Of a stretch of 64,000 bases of DNA, positions 8,577 to 21,707 are shown piece by piece. Source of the DNA: Candidatus Brevundimonas phytovorans. GTDB taxonomy: Bacteria > Pseudomonadota > Alphaproteobacteria > Caulobacterales > Caulobacteraceae. Each line of letters begins with the position of its first letter. Positions within the stretch are counted from its first letter, which is position 1. Below the pieces are notes generated by a model. The model ran no database searches, had not been told where the DNA came from, and worked only from the letters and a program-made list of their open reading frames with translations. The DNA lies in assembly GCA_029203145.1 (NCBI GenBank), contig CP119309.1, positions 1,513,001 to 1,577,000 on the forward strand, written 5' to 3'. Made by a program: the position numbers and the translations under genes.

Positions 8577-9799
8577 GAGACGAGCCCGCCGAGGAATTTG
8601 AAGAGATTGAGTTTCTGCAGGTCGTTCCAGGTCGCGAACAACATTAAACTGGCGAGCAAAGCAAGACCGACGCGATAGCCCGCCTCCTGAACCTGAGCGG
8701 CGACAGGCCGACGCGCCACCGCTTCATAAGCGTAGAACATCAGATGCCCCCCATCCAGAACCGGAACAGGCAGCAGATTTAGAAAGCCGATTCCGACCGA
8801 AAGTATGGCGGCGAAGCTGGTCAGCGTCAGCAGGAGATTTCCAGCCATGGCCAGGGGATCAGGATTGGCCGCCACCGCCGCATGGGTCAGGGCCCCCGAA
8901 GCCTTGGCGATGCCCAAGGGGCCGCTGAACTGATCGCCCGATTCGCGGCCCGTAAAGATGCGGCCGATATAGGTGAAGGTGGTGCTCAGGATGTTGCCGG
9001 TTTCCTGGAACCCACGGCCCGCGGCGGCGATCGGTCCATAACGGACGTGGCGCACCTCATCGCGGCTGGAGCCCATGACCAAACCGATACGGCCGACCGA
9101 AACCCGTCCGGCGATGGGGTTGTCTTCCATCTTGCGTTCCGGCGTCCCGGTCAGCAGCACCTCGGCGCCCGCGCGCTCGACCGTGAACTGAACCGGATCG
9201 CCGCTGCTCAGCGCCACGACCTTGCTCACCTCTCCGCCGTCCACGATCAGCTTGCCGTTGACGCGGGTAATCAGATCGCCCGGCATGAAGCCCGCGGCGG
9301 CGGCTGGAGAATCCGGCATCACTTGCACGACCCGCGCCGGACGAAGCTCGACCCCGACCAGGCTGAACAGCAGGGTGAAGATGGCGATGGCCAGCACGAA
9401 GTTGGCGATCGGACCGCCCGCAACCACAAGGGCCCGTTGCCACAAGGGTTTGAAATACAGGTAGTCTTTTTCGGCGCCAGGCCCGTGGGCGGCGATCACT
9501 TCCTTCTTGAGGGCCTCCAGGCCCGCCTTGTCCGGCACGCCCGTGGCGTCCAGGTCGCCCGCGAACTTGACGTAGCCGCCCAGCGGCAGCCAGCCCAGAC
9601 GCCATTCAACGCCGCGCTTGTCCGTGCGCTGCAAGATGGCGCGACCAAAGCCGATGGAGAAGCGCTCCATCTTCACGCCAAAGGCCCGCGCGGTCAGGAA
9701 GTGGCCCAGTTCATGGACGGTGACGACCAGCGTCAGCACCAGTAAAAACGGCACGACATAGATCAGGGCCTGCCCAAGAACACCTAGCATCCCAGTCAT
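8573..9799 (-). CDS. rseP: Site-2 intramembrane metalloprotease RseP
   Basis: M50-family zinc protease of 408 residues that cuts transmembrane anti-sigma factors and signal-peptide remnants inside the inner membrane. HELGH lies at residues 29-33 in the first membrane segment. One PDZ domain in the middle carries SPAAAAGFMPGDLITRVNG. The second zinc motif, LLPVPVLDGGHLMFYAYEA, lies near the C-terminus. At least four hydrophobic segments are visible. It sits between dxr (14 bases upstream) and bamA (overlapping), a position conserved in proteobacteria. Confidence 0.95.
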   Translation of the reverse strand: MTGMLGVLGQALIYVVPFLLVLTLVVTVHELGHFLTARAFGVKMERFSIGFGRAILQRTDKRGVEWRLGWLPLGGYVKFAGDLDATGVPDKAGLEALKKEVIAAHGPGAEKDYLYFKPLWQRALVVAGGPIANFVLAIAIFTLLFSLVGVELRPARVVQVMPDSPAAAAGFMPGDLITRVNGKLIVDGGEVSKVVALSSGDPVQFTVERAGAEVLLTGTPERKMEDNPIAGRVSVGRIGLVMGSSRDEVRHVRYGPIAAAGRGFQETGNILSTTFTYIGRIFTGRESGDQFSGPLGIAKASGALTHAAVAANPDPLAMAGNLLLTLTSFAAILSVGIGFLNLLPVPVLDGGHLMFYAYEAVARRPVAAQVQEAGYRVGLALLASLMLFATWNDLQKLNLFKFLGGLVS

Positions 9800-9813
9800 G
9801 TCTCCTGTCGCCC

Positions 9814-11010
9814 TCAGGCAGCAATCGCGAGCGAGGCGATGATGTCGTTCGCAATCCGTCGGGCCGCCGCGTCAACGGCCAAGGCCGCGTCACAGGCGTC
9901 GTCGGAACCGGAACTCACCCCCGAAATCGTCGCGCGCTCCAAGGTGTCGGCGACGACTGCGGCAATATTGAGAAAGCCCAGCCGGCGGTCAAGGAAGGCC
10001 AGGGCCGCGACCTCGTTCGCCGCGTTGAAGACGATGGGCGCCACGCCCCCCGCCGCCAGAGCCTCTCGCGCCAGCTTGAGCGCGGGAAAGCGCGCCATAT
10101 CGGGCGCCTCAAAGGTCAGACGGCCCAGCGCTGCAAGGTCCAGCCTGGGCGCGGGCCAGGCCATACGGTCAGGCCAGGCCAGAGCGCAGGCGATCGGCGT
10201 CTTCATATCCGGCGGCCCCATCTGGGCCAGGGTCGAACCATCCACATATTCCACAAGGCTGTGGATGATTGATTCAGGGTGGACCACGACATCGATCCGG
10301 TCACCGCCCATGCCGAACAGATAGGCGGCCTCGATCAGTTCCAGACCCTTGTTTGCCATGGTGGCGCTGTCGACCGAGATCTTGGCGCCCATGCTCCAGT
10401 TCGGGTGAGCCACAGCCTGTTCCGGCGTGATGCGGCCCATGGCCTCGCGCGGCAGAGTCCGGAACGGCCCGCCCGAGGCGGTCAGCACCAGCTTGGCCAC
10501 CTGCTCGGGCGCCTCTGCAGGAAACACCTGGAAGATGGCGGAGTGCTCGGAGTCGACGGGAATCAGCTTGCCGCCGCTGCGCTTGACCCGCTCGATCAGG
10601 GCCGGACCGCAGCAGACCAGGCTTTCCTTGTTGGCCAGGGCCAGGGTCGCGCCGGTGCCGGCGGCCGCCCAGGCCGAGCGCAGTCCAGCCGCCCCCACGA
10701 TGGAGGCCATGACCCAGTCCACGGGCCGCGTCGCCGCCTCGACGATGGCTTCGGGCCCAGCGGCGATATCGATCTCGGTTCCGGCCAGCGCGTCGCGCAG
10801 TTCCGACAGGCGCGCTGGATCAGCCGTCACCGCCAGCCTGGGCCGCCAGCGCCGAGCCTGTTCGGCCAGACGGGCGATATTGTTCCCGCCGGTCAGAACC
10901 TCGACCTGAAACGCGCCGGAGCCCGCCTTCTCGGCCTGATCCATCAGGTCCAGCGTCGAAGTGCCGACCGAGCCGGTCGAACCCAGCACGCTGACCTTGC
11001 GGGTGATCAT
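9814..11010 (-). CDS. dxr: 1-deoxy-D-xylulose-5-phosphate reductoisomerase
   Basis: Dxr (IspC) catalyses the NADPH-dependent rearrangement of DXP to MEP, the committed step of the non-mevalonate isoprenoid pathway that feeds UppS further upstream in the operon. The 398-residue protein starts [20 protein letters not shown], the NADPH-binding loop. It has [26 protein letters not shown] with the metal-binding acidic residues, and [21 protein letters not shown], all strongly conserved. The ATG at 11010 overlaps the cdsA stop (ATGA). The frame is open further upstream, but that part is out-of-frame cdsA sequence. Confidence 0.96.
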   Translation of the reverse strand: MITRKVSVLGSTGSVGTSTLDLMDQAEKAGSGAFQVEVLTGGNNIARLAEQARRWRPRLAVTADPARLSELRDALAGTEIDIAAGPEAIVEAATRPVDWVMASIVGAAGLRSAWAAAGTGATLALANKESLVCCGPALIERVKRSGGKLIPVDSEHSAIFQVFPAEAPEQVAKLVLTASGGPFRTLPREAMGRITPEQAVAHPNWSMGAKISVDSATMANKGLELIEAAYLFGMGGDRIDVVVHPESIIHSLVEYVDGSTLAQMGPPDMKTPIACALAWPDRMAWPAPRLDLAALGRLTFEAPDMARFPALKLAREALAAGGVAPIVFNAANEVAALAFLDRRLGFLNIAAVVADTLERATISGVSSGSDDACDAALAVDAAARRIANDIIASLAIAA

Positions 11011-11825
11011 GTCCCCTGCCCCAGCATCAGGACGATCACGCGGCCCGCCGCCACGACCACGACCGCGAACATCAGGCCGTCCACCCGGTCCAGCAGGCCG
11101 CCGTGGCCTGGAATGATGTTGCCCGCATCCTTGACGCCAAAGCGGCGCTTCAAGGCCGATTCCCAGAGGTCCCCGGCCATCGTGGCCAGGGCTGCGGCGA
11201 GGCCGAGCACGCCGCCCCAGAAGATGTTCAGACGGCCCATTTCCAGCCAGCCGGCCATGGCGGCGCCGGCGATCATCCCGGCGATCAGGCCGCCGATGAA
11301 CCCGGACCAGGTCTTGTTGGGCGAAAAGCGCGGCCACAGCTTGGGCCCGCCCACGGCGCTGCCGACCAGATAGGCCAGGATGTCGGACGCCCAGGCCACG
11401 GCGAAGACCAGCACCGTCCAGTAGAGGCCCTGGGCGTCGTTGAGGTCGCGCAGCCAGATCAGGAGGACGCAGGGCCAGCCGAGGTAGAGAACGCCATAGG
11501 CGGCGTCCAGCGCCTCGCCGCCGCGCGAGCGGGCGAACAGGCCCGCCGCCAGCGCGCCGAAGACCAGCAGGATGAGGGCCAGCGACATCTGCCCGATGTG
11601 CGCAGCCACCACGGCGATGATCAGCGCCAGCGCGACCGCCGCTCCCACCGAACGCCAGAACCGCGGCGCGCTCATTCGCGCCCACTCGAACGCCAGCAGG
11701 CCGCAGGCCGCCACCACCAGGGCGCAGAACCAGCCGCCGCCGGCCCAGGTGGCCAGGACCGCCGCCGGCGCCAGGACCACGGCCGAGGCCGCTCTCAGGC
11801 CGATGTCGCCTATTTTCAAAGCCAT
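11007..11825 (-). CDS. cdsA: Phosphatidate cytidylyltransferase
   Basis: CdsA makes CDP-diacylglycerol from phosphatidate and CTP in the inner membrane, the branch point for all phospholipids. The 272-residue protein has about seven hydrophobic segments, [12 protein letters not shown] in the middle, and the CDP-alcohol synthetase signature [20 protein letters not shown] near the C-terminus. It shares one base with the uppS stop and overlaps dxr by four, so it sits in a tightly coupled uppS-cdsA-dxr-rseP run. Confidence 0.95.
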   Translation of the reverse strand: MALKIGDIGLRAASAVVLAPAAVLATWAGGGWFCALVVAACGLLAFEWARMSAPRFWRSVGAAVALALIIAVVAAHIGQMSLALILLVFGALAAGLFARSRGGEALDAAYGVLYLGWPCVLLIWLRDLNDAQGLYWTVLVFAVAWASDILAYLVGSAVGGPKLWPRFSPNKTWSGFIGGLIAGMIAGAAMAGWLEMGRLNIFWGGVLGLAAALATMAGDLWESALKRRFGVKDAGNIIPGHGGLLDRVDGLMFAVVVVAAGRVIVLMLGQGT

Positions 11826-12592
11826 CAGTTCGCCGCCGCCTTCACTGACGCCACTTCCGGCAGGGCGTCGCGGCCGCCATAGCGCCGCTCGCGACCACCA
11901 TAGAGGGACACCGCCTCGCCCAGCGCCTCTGCACCGTAGTCAGGCCAGAGAATGTCCTGAAAAACCAGTTCGGCGTAGGCCGCTTCCCACAGCAGGAAGT
12001 TGGACAGCCGCTGTTCGCCCGATGTTCGCACGATCAGATCGACCGGCGGCGCCCCCGCCGTCGACAGGCCAGCCCCCAGATCATCCTCGGTCACATCGCC
12101 GACGAACTGTCCGGCCCGCGCCTGATCGACCAGCTGCTGCGCCGCGTCGACCAGATCGGCGCGGCCGCCATAGTTGAAGGCCACCTGCAACAGAAAGCCG
12201 TCGTTGTGGGCCGTCTGCGCCTCGGCGCGGTCGACGATGGCGGCGATGTCGGCCGGCAGACCCTTGCGACGGCCCAGGATACGGATACGCACGCCCCCCG
12301 CCTCCAGCCGTTTCAGGTCGCTGCCGACAAAGGCCCGGACCAGGCCCATCAGGTCCGAAACCTCGTCCGCGGGGCGGCTCCAGTTCTCGGTCGAGAAGCC
12401 GAACACCGTCAGGCAGCGAATGCCGAAGTCCGGCGCCGCCTTGATCGTGCGACGCAGCGCCTGGACGCCCTCGCGGTGGCCCATGACGCGCGGCAGACCG
12501 CGACGCTCGGCCCAGCGACCGTTGCCGTCCATGATCAGGGCGACGTGACGAGGCCCCTTTTCAGGCGCCGTGGCGACGGTCTCGGCCGACAT
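11825..12592 (-). CDS. uppS: Undecaprenyl diphosphate synthase
   Basis: UppS is a cis-prenyltransferase that makes the C55 lipid carrier for peptidoglycan and polysaccharide export. The 255-residue protein shows the signature [20 protein letters not shown] with the catalytic Asp, then [43 protein letters not shown] and the substrate-binding end [20 protein letters not shown]. The start is an ATG 29 bases after the frr stop. Operon context with cdsA and dxr is standard. Confidence 0.96.
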   Translation of the reverse strand: MSAETVATAPEKGPRHVALIMDGNGRWAERRGLPRVMGHREGVQALRRTIKAAPDFGIRCLTVFGFSTENWSRPADEVSDLMGLVRAFVGSDLKRLEAGGVRIRILGRRKGLPADIAAIVDRAEAQTAHNDGFLLQVAFNYGGRADLVDAAQQLVDQARAGQFVGDVTEDDLGAGLSTAGAPPVDLIVRTSGEQRLSNFLLWEAAYAELVFQDILWPDYGAEALGEAVSLYGGRERRYGGRDALPEVASVKAAAN

Positions 12593-12621
12593 TGCTGCAA
12601 TCCCTCCTGACGCGCTCTGCG

Positions 12622-13179
12622 TCAGACCTGCATGATCTCGACTTCCTTGACCTTCAAGGCCTCGTCGATCTTCTTGATGGCGGCGTCGGTGTCCTTCTGG
12701 ACCTCGGTTTCCATCTTCTTCTGTTCGTCCTGGCTGATCTCGGTCGCCTTTTCAGCCTTTTTCAGGTCGTCGTTGGCGTCGCGGCGCACGTTGCGAACAG
12801 CGATCTTCTGCTGCTCGGCGTACTTGCCGGCCAGCTTGACCAGATCCTTGCGGCGTTCTTCGGTCAGCGGCGGCACCGGGATACGCAGGGTCTGGCCGTC
12901 CACGATCGGGTTCAGACCCAGGCCGGCGGCGCGAATGGCCTTCTCGACGGGTCCGACCATGCCCTTGTCCCAGACATTGACCGAGATCATACGCGGCTCC
13001 GGCACGCTGATGGCGGCCACGGCGCTCAGCGGGGAGTTGGAGCCATAGGCTTCGACCTGAACCGGGTCCAGCAGACCCGAGTTGGCCCGGCCGGTGCGCA
13101 GACCCGCGAAGTCTTCCTTCAGCGAGGCGACGGCCTTTTCCATGCGGTCGCGATAGGTCTTGAGGTCGGGCTTGGCCAT
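12622..13179 (-). CDS. frr: Ribosome recycling factor
   Basis: RRF splits post-termination ribosomes together with EF-G. The 185-residue protein has the normal family length. It begins [20 protein letters not shown], continues [22 protein letters not shown] and has the helical hairpin [21 protein letters not shown], all typical of the family. It is downstream of pyrH by 39 bases and upstream of uppS, the usual bacterial pyrH-frr-uppS order. Confidence 0.97.
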   Translation of the reverse strand: MAKPDLKTYRDRMEKAVASLKEDFAGLRTGRANSGLLDPVQVEAYGSNSPLSAVAAISVPEPRMISVNVWDKGMVGPVEKAIRAAGLGLNPIVDGQTLRIPVPPLTEERRKDLVKLAGKYAEQQKIAVRNVRRDANDDLKKAEKATEISQDEQKKMETEVQKDTDAAIKKIDEALKVKEVEIMQV

Positions 13180-13218
13180 GGTGGTTGTCCTTGGTCTGTC
13201 GTTCGGGTCGAGAGCCGC

Positions 13219-13956
13219 TTACGCGGCCTTGTTGGTAATGACGGTGAAGGTGCCTTCGCCGCGGAGGGTCCGGCGCAGCGAGTCCTCTTCCTGGATCGAG
13301 AAGACCACGATCGGAATGTCGCTGTCGCGCATCAGGGCGATGGCCGAGGCGTCCATGACCCGCAGGTCCTTGGCCAGGACCTCCTGATAGGTCAGCGTCT
13401 CGTAACGGGTGGCCGAGGGGTCCTTCTTGGGGTCGGCGGTATAGACGCCGTCCACGCTGGTGCCCTTCAGCAAGGCGTCGCAGCCCATCTCGGCGGCCCG
13501 CAGCGCCGCGCCGGAATCGGTCGTGAAGAAAGGCGCGCCCACGCCGGCGGCGAAGATCACCACCCGGCCCTTTTCCAGGTGCCGCATGGCGCGACGACGG
13601 ATGTAGGGCTCGGCGATGGCGGCCATGGGGATGGCGCTCTGGACCCGCGTATCGACACCGATCTTCTCCAGTGCGCCCTGCATGGCCATGGCGTTCATGA
13701 TGGTGGCCAGCATGCCCATGTAGTCGGCATTGGCGCGGTCCATGCCCTCGGCGGCCTTGGACAGGCCGCGGAAGATGTTGCCGCCGCCGATGACCAGGCA
13801 GATCTCGACGCCCGCGCGCGCCACCTGGGCGACAGCCGCCGCCACGACATCGACGGTCTTCATGTCGATGCCATAGGACTGATCGCCCATCAGGACCTCG
13901 CCCGAGACCTTGAGCAGGACGCGCTTGTATCGGAATTCAGGAGAGGCGTCGGGCAT
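13219..13956 (-). CDS. pyrH: UMP kinase
   Basis: PyrH phosphorylates UMP to UDP in pyrimidine nucleotide synthesis and forms a hexamer of the amino-acid-kinase fold. The 245-residue form starting [20 protein letters not shown] matches the family length. The motifs [26 protein letters not shown] and [15 protein letters not shown] are visible. The frame is open to 14043, but the extra N-terminal residues overlap a predicted RNA hairpin and do not look like the family, so the ATG at 13956 is preferred. Confidence 0.95.
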   Translation of the reverse strand: MPDASPEFRYKRVLLKVSGEVLMGDQSYGIDMKTVDVVAAAVAQVARAGVEICLVIGGGNIFRGLSKAAEGMDRANADYMGMLATIMNAMAMQGALEKIGVDTRVQSAIPMAAIAEPYIRRRAMRHLEKGRVVIFAAGVGAPFFTTDSGAALRAAEMGCDALLKGTSVDGVYTADPKKDPSATRYETLTYQEVLAKDLRVMDASAIALMRDSDIPIVVFSIQEEDSLRRTLRGEGTFTVITNKAA

Positions 13957-14025
13957 GGGTCTGGGTCCGTGGATACTGGGGTTAGGCATCCGCGCGAGGT
14001 GAATCGGCGGTTCATCATAGACGAA

Positions 14026-14057
14026 GGGCGCGCCGGCCATCAAAGCCGAACGCGCCC
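14026..14057. other. Strong hairpin between tsf and pyrH
   Basis: GGGCGCG at 14026-14032 pairs exactly with CGCGCCC at 14051-14057. Inside it, CGGC (14034-14037) pairs with GCCG (14045-14048) around a CATCAAA loop. A TTTT run follows on the plus strand and an AAAA run precedes it on the minus strand, so toward pyrH it is a stem-loop without a U tract. It may act in processing or partial attenuation of the tsf-pyrH transcript. Confidence 0.45.
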
Positions 14058-14095
14058 TTTTGAAAATTCTTCCCTTTCAGGAAGAAACTTCGATC

Positions 14096-15037
14096 TTAGT
14101 TGCCGCCCATCATCGAGGCCACTTCGGCCGCGAAATCGGGGACTTCGACCTTCTCGACGCCTTCACCCAGGGCCAAGCGGACGAAGCCGGCCAGCTTGAG
14201 GTTCGAGGAGCCCAGTTCCTTGCCCGAGTTGGCGACCAGTTGTTCGATGGTCACGTCCGGGTCCATGACGAACGGCTGCTTCGACAGCACCACGTCCTTC
14301 TGGAACTTGTTGATCTGACCTTCCACGATCTTTTCGATCATGTTTTCCGGACGACCTTCTTCCTTGGCTTTTTCGATCAGAACAGCACGTTCCTTCTCGA
14401 TGGCGGCCGGGTCCAGGTCGTCGGTGTTCAGCGACAGCGGCGCGGTCGCAGCGACGTGCATGGCGATCTTGCGGCCCAGTTCGCGCAGAGCGGTCTTGTC
14501 GCCCTCGCCTTCCAGAGCCACCAGAACGCCGATGCGGCCGACGCCCGGCGACACAGCGTTGTGGACGTAGGTCGAAACGACGCCTTCGGACACCGACAGG
14601 CGGGCGGCGCGACGCAGTTGCATGTTCTCGCCGATGGTGGCGATCATGTTGGTCACTTCGTCCTGAACCGTCTTGCCCGCTTCCAGCTCGGCGCCGTGGA
14701 GGGCTTCGAGCGTGTGGTGGTCCAGACCCAGTTGGGCGAAGGACTTGGCGGCGTTCTGGAACAGGTCGTTACGCGCGACGAAGTCGGTTTCCGCGTTGAA
14801 TTCGATGGCGGCGGCGACTTCGCCCTTGCCGTCTTCCTTCGACGCGACGGCGACCAGGCCTTCAGCGGCGACGCGGTCAGCCTTCTTGGCGGCCTTGGAC
14901 AGGCCCTTGGCGCGCAGCCAGTCGATTGCTGCTTCGATGTTGCCGTCGTTTTCGACCAGCGCCTTCTTGCAGTCCATCATGCCGACGCCCGAACGCTCGC
15001 GAAGTTCCTTCACGAGGGCGGCAGTGATCTCGGCCAT
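14096..15037 (-). CDS. tsf: Elongation factor Ts
   Basis: EF-Ts exchanges GDP for GTP on EF-Tu. The 313-residue protein has the N-terminal UBA-like module ([20 protein letters not shown], then [17 protein letters not shown]), the family signature [15 protein letters not shown] and the core region [17 protein letters not shown]. The length is in the usual range for alphaproteobacteria. It lies 102 bases downstream of rpsB, with two stem-loops between them. A GGAG Shine-Dalgarno precedes the ATG. Confidence 0.97.
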   Translation of the reverse strand: MAEITAALVKELRERSGVGMMDCKKALVENDGNIEAAIDWLRAKGLSKAAKKADRVAAEGLVAVASKEDGKGEVAAAIEFNAETDFVARNDLFQNAAKSFAQLGLDHHTLEALHGAELEAGKTVQDEVTNMIATIGENMQLRRAARLSVSEGVVSTYVHNAVSPGVGRIGVLVALEGEGDKTALRELGRKIAMHVAATAPLSLNTDDLDPAAIEKERAVLIEKAKEEGRPENMIEKIVEGQINKFQKDVVLSKQPFVMDPDVTIEQLVANSGKELGSSNLKLAGFVRLALGEGVEKVEVPDFAAEVASMMGGN

Positions 15038-15063
15038 GTTCAGTCTCCTGGAAAATCAGATGA

Positions 15064-15129
15064 GCGGCCGGGCTTGAATAGCCCGGCCGCATGTCAGTTT
15101 GGCAGCAGGCCCGATCAGCGACCGGGCCT
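15064..15129. other. Tandem stem-loops in the rpsB-tsf spacer
   Basis: Two perfect hairpins fill the spacer. GCGGCCGGGC (15064-15073) pairs with GCCCGGCCGC (15081-15090) around a 7-base loop. AGGCCCG (15107-15113) pairs with CGGGCCT (15123-15129) around a 9-base loop. Neither is followed by a U run on the minus strand, so they look like partial attenuators or RNase processing and stability elements that set the S2 to EF-Ts ratio, not full terminators. Confidence 0.5.
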
Positions 15130-15139
15130 TGAGGGCGTC

Positions 15140-15985
15140 TTAGCCCTCGACCTTTTCTTCAGTCGCCAGCATTTCAGCGGCGACAGCTTCCGTGCCGGCC
15201 GGAGCGGCTTCGGCTTCAACCGGAGCAGCAGCGGCTTCGCGCAGCATCGGCTCGACCGGAGCTTCCGAAGCGCCCAGATCGATACCCGAAGCCGAAGCGC
15301 CGGCGGCCAGGCCGTCCAGGACGGCGTCGGCGATCAGGTCGCAGTAGGTCTGGATGGCGCGGGCGGCGTCGTCGTTGCCCGGGACCGGGTAGGTGATGCC
15401 GTCCGGGTCCGAGTTGGTGTCCAGGATGGCGATGATCGGGATGTTCAGCTTGCGAGCTTCCTGGATCGCGATCGCTTCCTTGTTGGTGTCGATCACGAAC
15501 ATGATGTCCGGGATCGAACCCATGTCCTTGATGCCGCCCAGCGACAGTTCCAGCTTGTCCTTCTCGCGCTGCAGCGTCAGCAGCTCTTTCTTGACACGGC
15601 CTTCGCCGCCGTTGGCCAGAAGGCCTTCCAGTTCACGCAGGCGGGCGATCGAGCCCGAAACGGTGCGCCAGTTGGTCAGCGTGCCGCCGAGCCAGCGGTT
15701 GTTCATGTAGTATTGAGCGCAGCGCGTGGCGGCTTCAGCCACCGGGCCGGCAGCCTGACGCTTGGTGCCGACGAACAGAACGCGGCCGCCCTTGGCGGCG
15801 ACGTCGCGCACAGCCACCAGAGCCTGGTGGAACAGCGGCATCGTCTGCGACAGGTCGATGATGTGGATGTTCGAGCGCGAGCCGAAGATGTAGCGGTCCA
15901 TCTTCGGGTTCCAGCGGTGCGTCTGGTGGCCGAAGTGAGCGCCGGCTTCCAGCAGCGTACGCATCGAGAATTCAGGCAGAGCCAT
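15140..15985 (-). CDS. rpsB: 30S ribosomal protein S2
   Basis: S2 binds the head-body junction of the 30S subunit and helps load S1. The 281-residue protein starts [20 protein letters not shown], followed by [31 protein letters not shown] and [19 protein letters not shown]. The C-terminus is extended with an Ala/Glu/Pro-rich tail of about 40 residues, common in alphaproteobacterial S2. The start is fixed by homology; sequence upstream in the same frame is untranslated leader. It is the first gene of the long minus-strand operon. Confidence 0.97.
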   Translation of the reverse strand: MALPEFSMRTLLEAGAHFGHQTHRWNPKMDRYIFGSRSNIHIIDLSQTMPLFHQALVAVRDVAAKGGRVLFVGTKRQAAGPVAEAATRCAQYYMNNRWLGGTLTNWRTVSGSIARLRELEGLLANGGEGRVKKELLTLQREKDKLELSLGGIKDMGSIPDIMFVIDTNKEAIAIQEARKLNIPIIAILDTNSDPDGITYPVPGNDDAARAIQTYCDLIADAVLDGLAAGASASGIDLGASEAPVEPMLREAAAAPVEAEAAPAGTEAVAAEMLATEEKVEG

Positions 15986-16028
15986 GATCGTGGTGTCCTT
16001 TTTCCGATCAAACCTAGCGTGAGCGATT

Positions 16029-16046
16029 AAAAGGACCGGACGGTCC
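16029..16046 (-). promoter_or_regulatory. Possible attenuator in the rpsB leader
   Basis: On the minus strand, GGACCGTCCGGTCC (16046-16033) is a perfect inverted repeat directly followed by TTTTAATC, a small intrinsic-terminator shape 44 bases before the rpsB start codon. It lies downstream of the predicted rpsB promoter, so it would be transcribed in the leader. It could be an autoregulatory leader element for S2. The stem is short, so the call is tentative. Confidence 0.4.
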
Positions 16047-16112
16047 CTCGGAACGGTGCAGGCCGGGATGTCTCCCCGGACCGCGCCACGCCCACGTGCG
16101 AAGTGCGCGCGC

Positions 16113-16141
16113 TCTCTAGGCGCATCACTGAAAAAACGCAA
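16113..16141 (-). promoter_or_regulatory. Predicted promoter for rpsB operon
   Basis: Reading toward rpsB, TTGCGT (complement of 16136-16141) and TAGAGA (complement of 16113-16118) are separated by 17 bases, and the -10 region reads GCCTAGAG, close to the Caulobacter housekeeping pattern GCTANAWC. It would give a leader of roughly 120 bases before the rpsB ATG. Confidence 0.45.
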
Positions 16142-16202
16142 GGGCGAGAACATGATCGGGATTTAACTTGTCCGCGCTTTCGAAGCCCCGCCTGATAGTC
16201 GG

Positions 16203-17384
16203 ATGCGGATTTCCCACACCCTCTTCGCCGCCCCATTGGCCGTCCTGATCGTGGCTGCCGCCGCCGCCGCCCAGACGCCTGATCACACCGCCGACAACTA
16301 TCGGAACGACGCCCTGTCCCTGCCCGCCCTCGTCGCGGAACAGTATGCCTATGTCGAACGTCTGCCCGGCGGCGCCTTTCCCGAGACGGATATTCTGAGG
16401 GCCGAAGCCGAGGCGGTTCATGACCAGGCCGGCCTGCTGCGCTATGCGGAACACGCTCTGACCGCCCTGGCTGATCACCACGCCATCACCGGCTCATCCT
16501 TCGCTGACAGTTGGGCGGTCACGCCCAGCTATTCGGATCTGTGGATCGAGCCGCGGGACGGGGTCTGGATCATCACCGCCGTTCGCGCGGGCTCGCCGGC
16601 CCAGGCGGCCGCCGTTCAGCCGGGCGATCGACTGACGGCCGTGGGAGATCAGACGACCCGCGACGCCGTCACCGCCTTCTGGCGTGACATCGGCCTACCG
16701 CCCGAAGGCGACCGCGCCGGCTACGCCGCGCGCGTCCTGGCCGCCGGCCGCCGCGACCGCCCGCGCGACCTGACGATCACCGACGCCGACGGAACCGCCC
16801 GCCGCCTGAACCTGCCCAGTCTCTACAAAGCGCCGCGAGACCAGGCCCCGGTCGAAAGCCGTCTTGAGCGAGACGCCCTCGTCATCCGGGTGAACGATTC
16901 CCTCGGGGACCAAGCCGCCATCGCGGCCTTTGACGCGGCCATGGCCACCGCGTCCGACGATCAGTTGGTGGTCATCGACCTGAGCGAAACGCCCAGCGGC
17001 GGCAATACGATCGTCGCACGCGGGATTATGGGCTGGTTCGTCGACGCCCCGGCCGCCTACCAGATCCACGTCTTGCCCGCGGAGGCGCGCGCGACGGGAA
17101 TAGAGCGCCGCTGGGTCGAACAGGTCCTGCCCCGCGCGGGCAAGCGCCATCACGGCCCCGTCGAGGTCCGCGTCGGACGCTGGACCGGCAGCATGGGCGA
17201 AGGCCTGGCCATCGGTCTCCACGCTCAGGGCGCGCGCGTGGTCGGCCAGCCCATGGCCGGCCTGCTGGGCGCCATCTATGATCTGCGCCTGCCGCGCACC
17301 GGACTTGTGATCAAGCTTCCGGTCGAGCGGCTCTACGCCGTCGACGGCACGCCGCGCGAGCAGTTCCGCCCCGACCCGGATTGA
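16203..17384 (+). CDS. Secreted PDZ/S41-like protein
   Basis: A 393-residue protein with a signal peptide (hydrophobic residues 7-22, cleavage near AAAQTP). A PDZ-like segment at about 112-160 includes RAGSPAQAAAVQPGDRLTAV. The C-terminal half resembles tail-specific S41 peptidases: VVIDLSETPSGGNT (residues 257-269) and RWTGSMGEGLAIGL around Ser330 and Glu333 fit the S41 nucleophile region. I see no clear equivalent of the catalytic Lys of CtpA-type enzymes, so it could use the Ser/Glu arrangement of other S41 members or be inactive. It diverges from rpsB and converges with the next gene, whose stop codon lies immediately after its own. Confidence 0.7.
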   Translation: MRISHTLFAAPLAVLIVAAAAAAQTPDHTADNYRNDALSLPALVAEQYAYVERLPGGAFPETDILRAEAEAVHDQAGLLRYAEHALTALADHHAITGSSFADSWAVTPSYSDLWIEPRDGVWIITAVRAGSPAQAAAVQPGDRLTAVGDQTTRDAVTAFWRDIGLPPEGDRAGYAARVLAAGRRDRPRDLTITDADGTARRLNLPSLYKAPRDQAPVESRLERDALVIRVNDSLGDQAAIAAFDAAMATASDDQLVVIDLSETPSGGNTIVARGIMGWFVDAPAAYQIHVLPAEARATGIERRWVEQVLPRAGKRHHGPVEVRVGRWTGSMGEGLAIGLHAQGARVVGQPMAGLLGAIYDLRLPRTGLVIKLPVERLYAVDGTPREQFRPDPD

Positions 17385-17735
17385 TCAGAACCTGCGCCCG
17401 TCCACCCGCTTCGCCGTCCAGTCCCAGGGCTCCACGTCGGTCAGCGTCCGCACATTGATCGCCGCCACCTCGGACCCGTCCGGCGCCACGCCATAGCCGA
17501 AGGGCTGAACCCCGCAGGTCTTGCAGAAGCGATGGTCGATCTTGTGTTGGTTGAAGAAGTAGGAGGTCATGGCCCCCTCGCCCGCCGTCAGCTGAAAAGC
17601 GGCGCGCGGCGCGAAGGCAAGAACGAAGCCTTTGCGATAGCAGTGCGAACAGTTGCACTCGACCAGGCCCTCCAGCCCGACCTCGACCTCATAGGCCACC
17701 GCGCCGCAGTGGCAGGACCCCTTATGCACGGCCAT
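17385..17735 (-). CDS. GFA family (Mss4-like zinc fold) protein
   Basis: A 116-residue protein of the glutathione-dependent formaldehyde-activating (GFA) family. Its cysteines occur as GSCHCGAVAYEVE (residues 7-19), ECNCSHCYRKG and HRFCKTCGVQPFGYG, the expected structural and catalytic zinc ligands. Family members range from glutathione S-hydroxymethyl synthase to proteins of unknown substrate; nothing here fixes the substrate. It lies 13 bases downstream of the DUF3224 gene on the same strand, so the two are probably co-transcribed. Confidence 0.88.
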   Translation of the reverse strand: MAVHKGSCHCGAVAYEVEVGLEGLVECNCSHCYRKGFVLAFAPRAAFQLTAGEGAMTSYFFNQHKIDHRFCKTCGVQPFGYGVAPDGSEVAAINVRTLTDVEPWDWTAKRVDGRRF

Positions 17736-17748
17736 GGTCGATCCTCCT

Positions 17749-18161
17749 TCAGGATGTCGGCAGACTGTATTCCAGATCGTAGTGGTGAACGCCGTTCGCG
17801 ATCGTCAGGTGAAACACCCCGGCGATCCCTGCCAGCCCGTCCGCGCCGGATCCGGGCACGATAGTGATCAGCAGTTCCTGTGCGCCCCGATCCATCAGAC
17901 CGCGATGCACTAGGGTGAAGGCGCCCTCCCGTCCGTCGATCACGCCATGCACCCGATCCAGCGCCACATAGGCCCCCGACCGATCCGGCCCCATGGCGCC
18001 CAGCATCTCCCCGACCGCGGTCCCGATCAGGTCGCCGTGAAAGGTCTTGGCCAGCAGCATCCGGCCCGGCGCGTCCGCCGCCGTACCCTCTGCCGGCTGA
18101 ACCGGGGTGATGAGGACATCGAACGTCCCGCGCGCATGCTTCACAGCCAAACCATCGGTCA

Positions 18162-18162
<1 letters not shown>
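17749..18162 (-). CDS. DUF3224 domain-containing protein
   Basis: A 137-residue protein that reads as a DUF3224 member. It has a short N-terminal strand (HARGTFDVLITPVQP), a middle LLAKTFHGDLIGTAVGEML, and the end FTLVHRGLMDRG, TIVPGSGADGLAGIAGVFHL and HHYDLEYSL. The fold is related to allene-oxide-cyclase-like barrels and the role is unknown. The ATG at 18162 shares one base with the dnaE stop codon, so it is translationally coupled to dnaE. The same frame is open far upstream, but that is out-of-frame dnaE sequence. Confidence 0.8.
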
Positions 18163-21617
<3,455 letters not shown>

Positions 21618-21707
21618 TACAAACTCCGCTGGTCCCGGCTGCCGAGACCTCTCATGTCCGACCGCCGCGCGGCCGAAGTTTGATCATGCAGGGAGTCGAT
21701 GCGGCGA

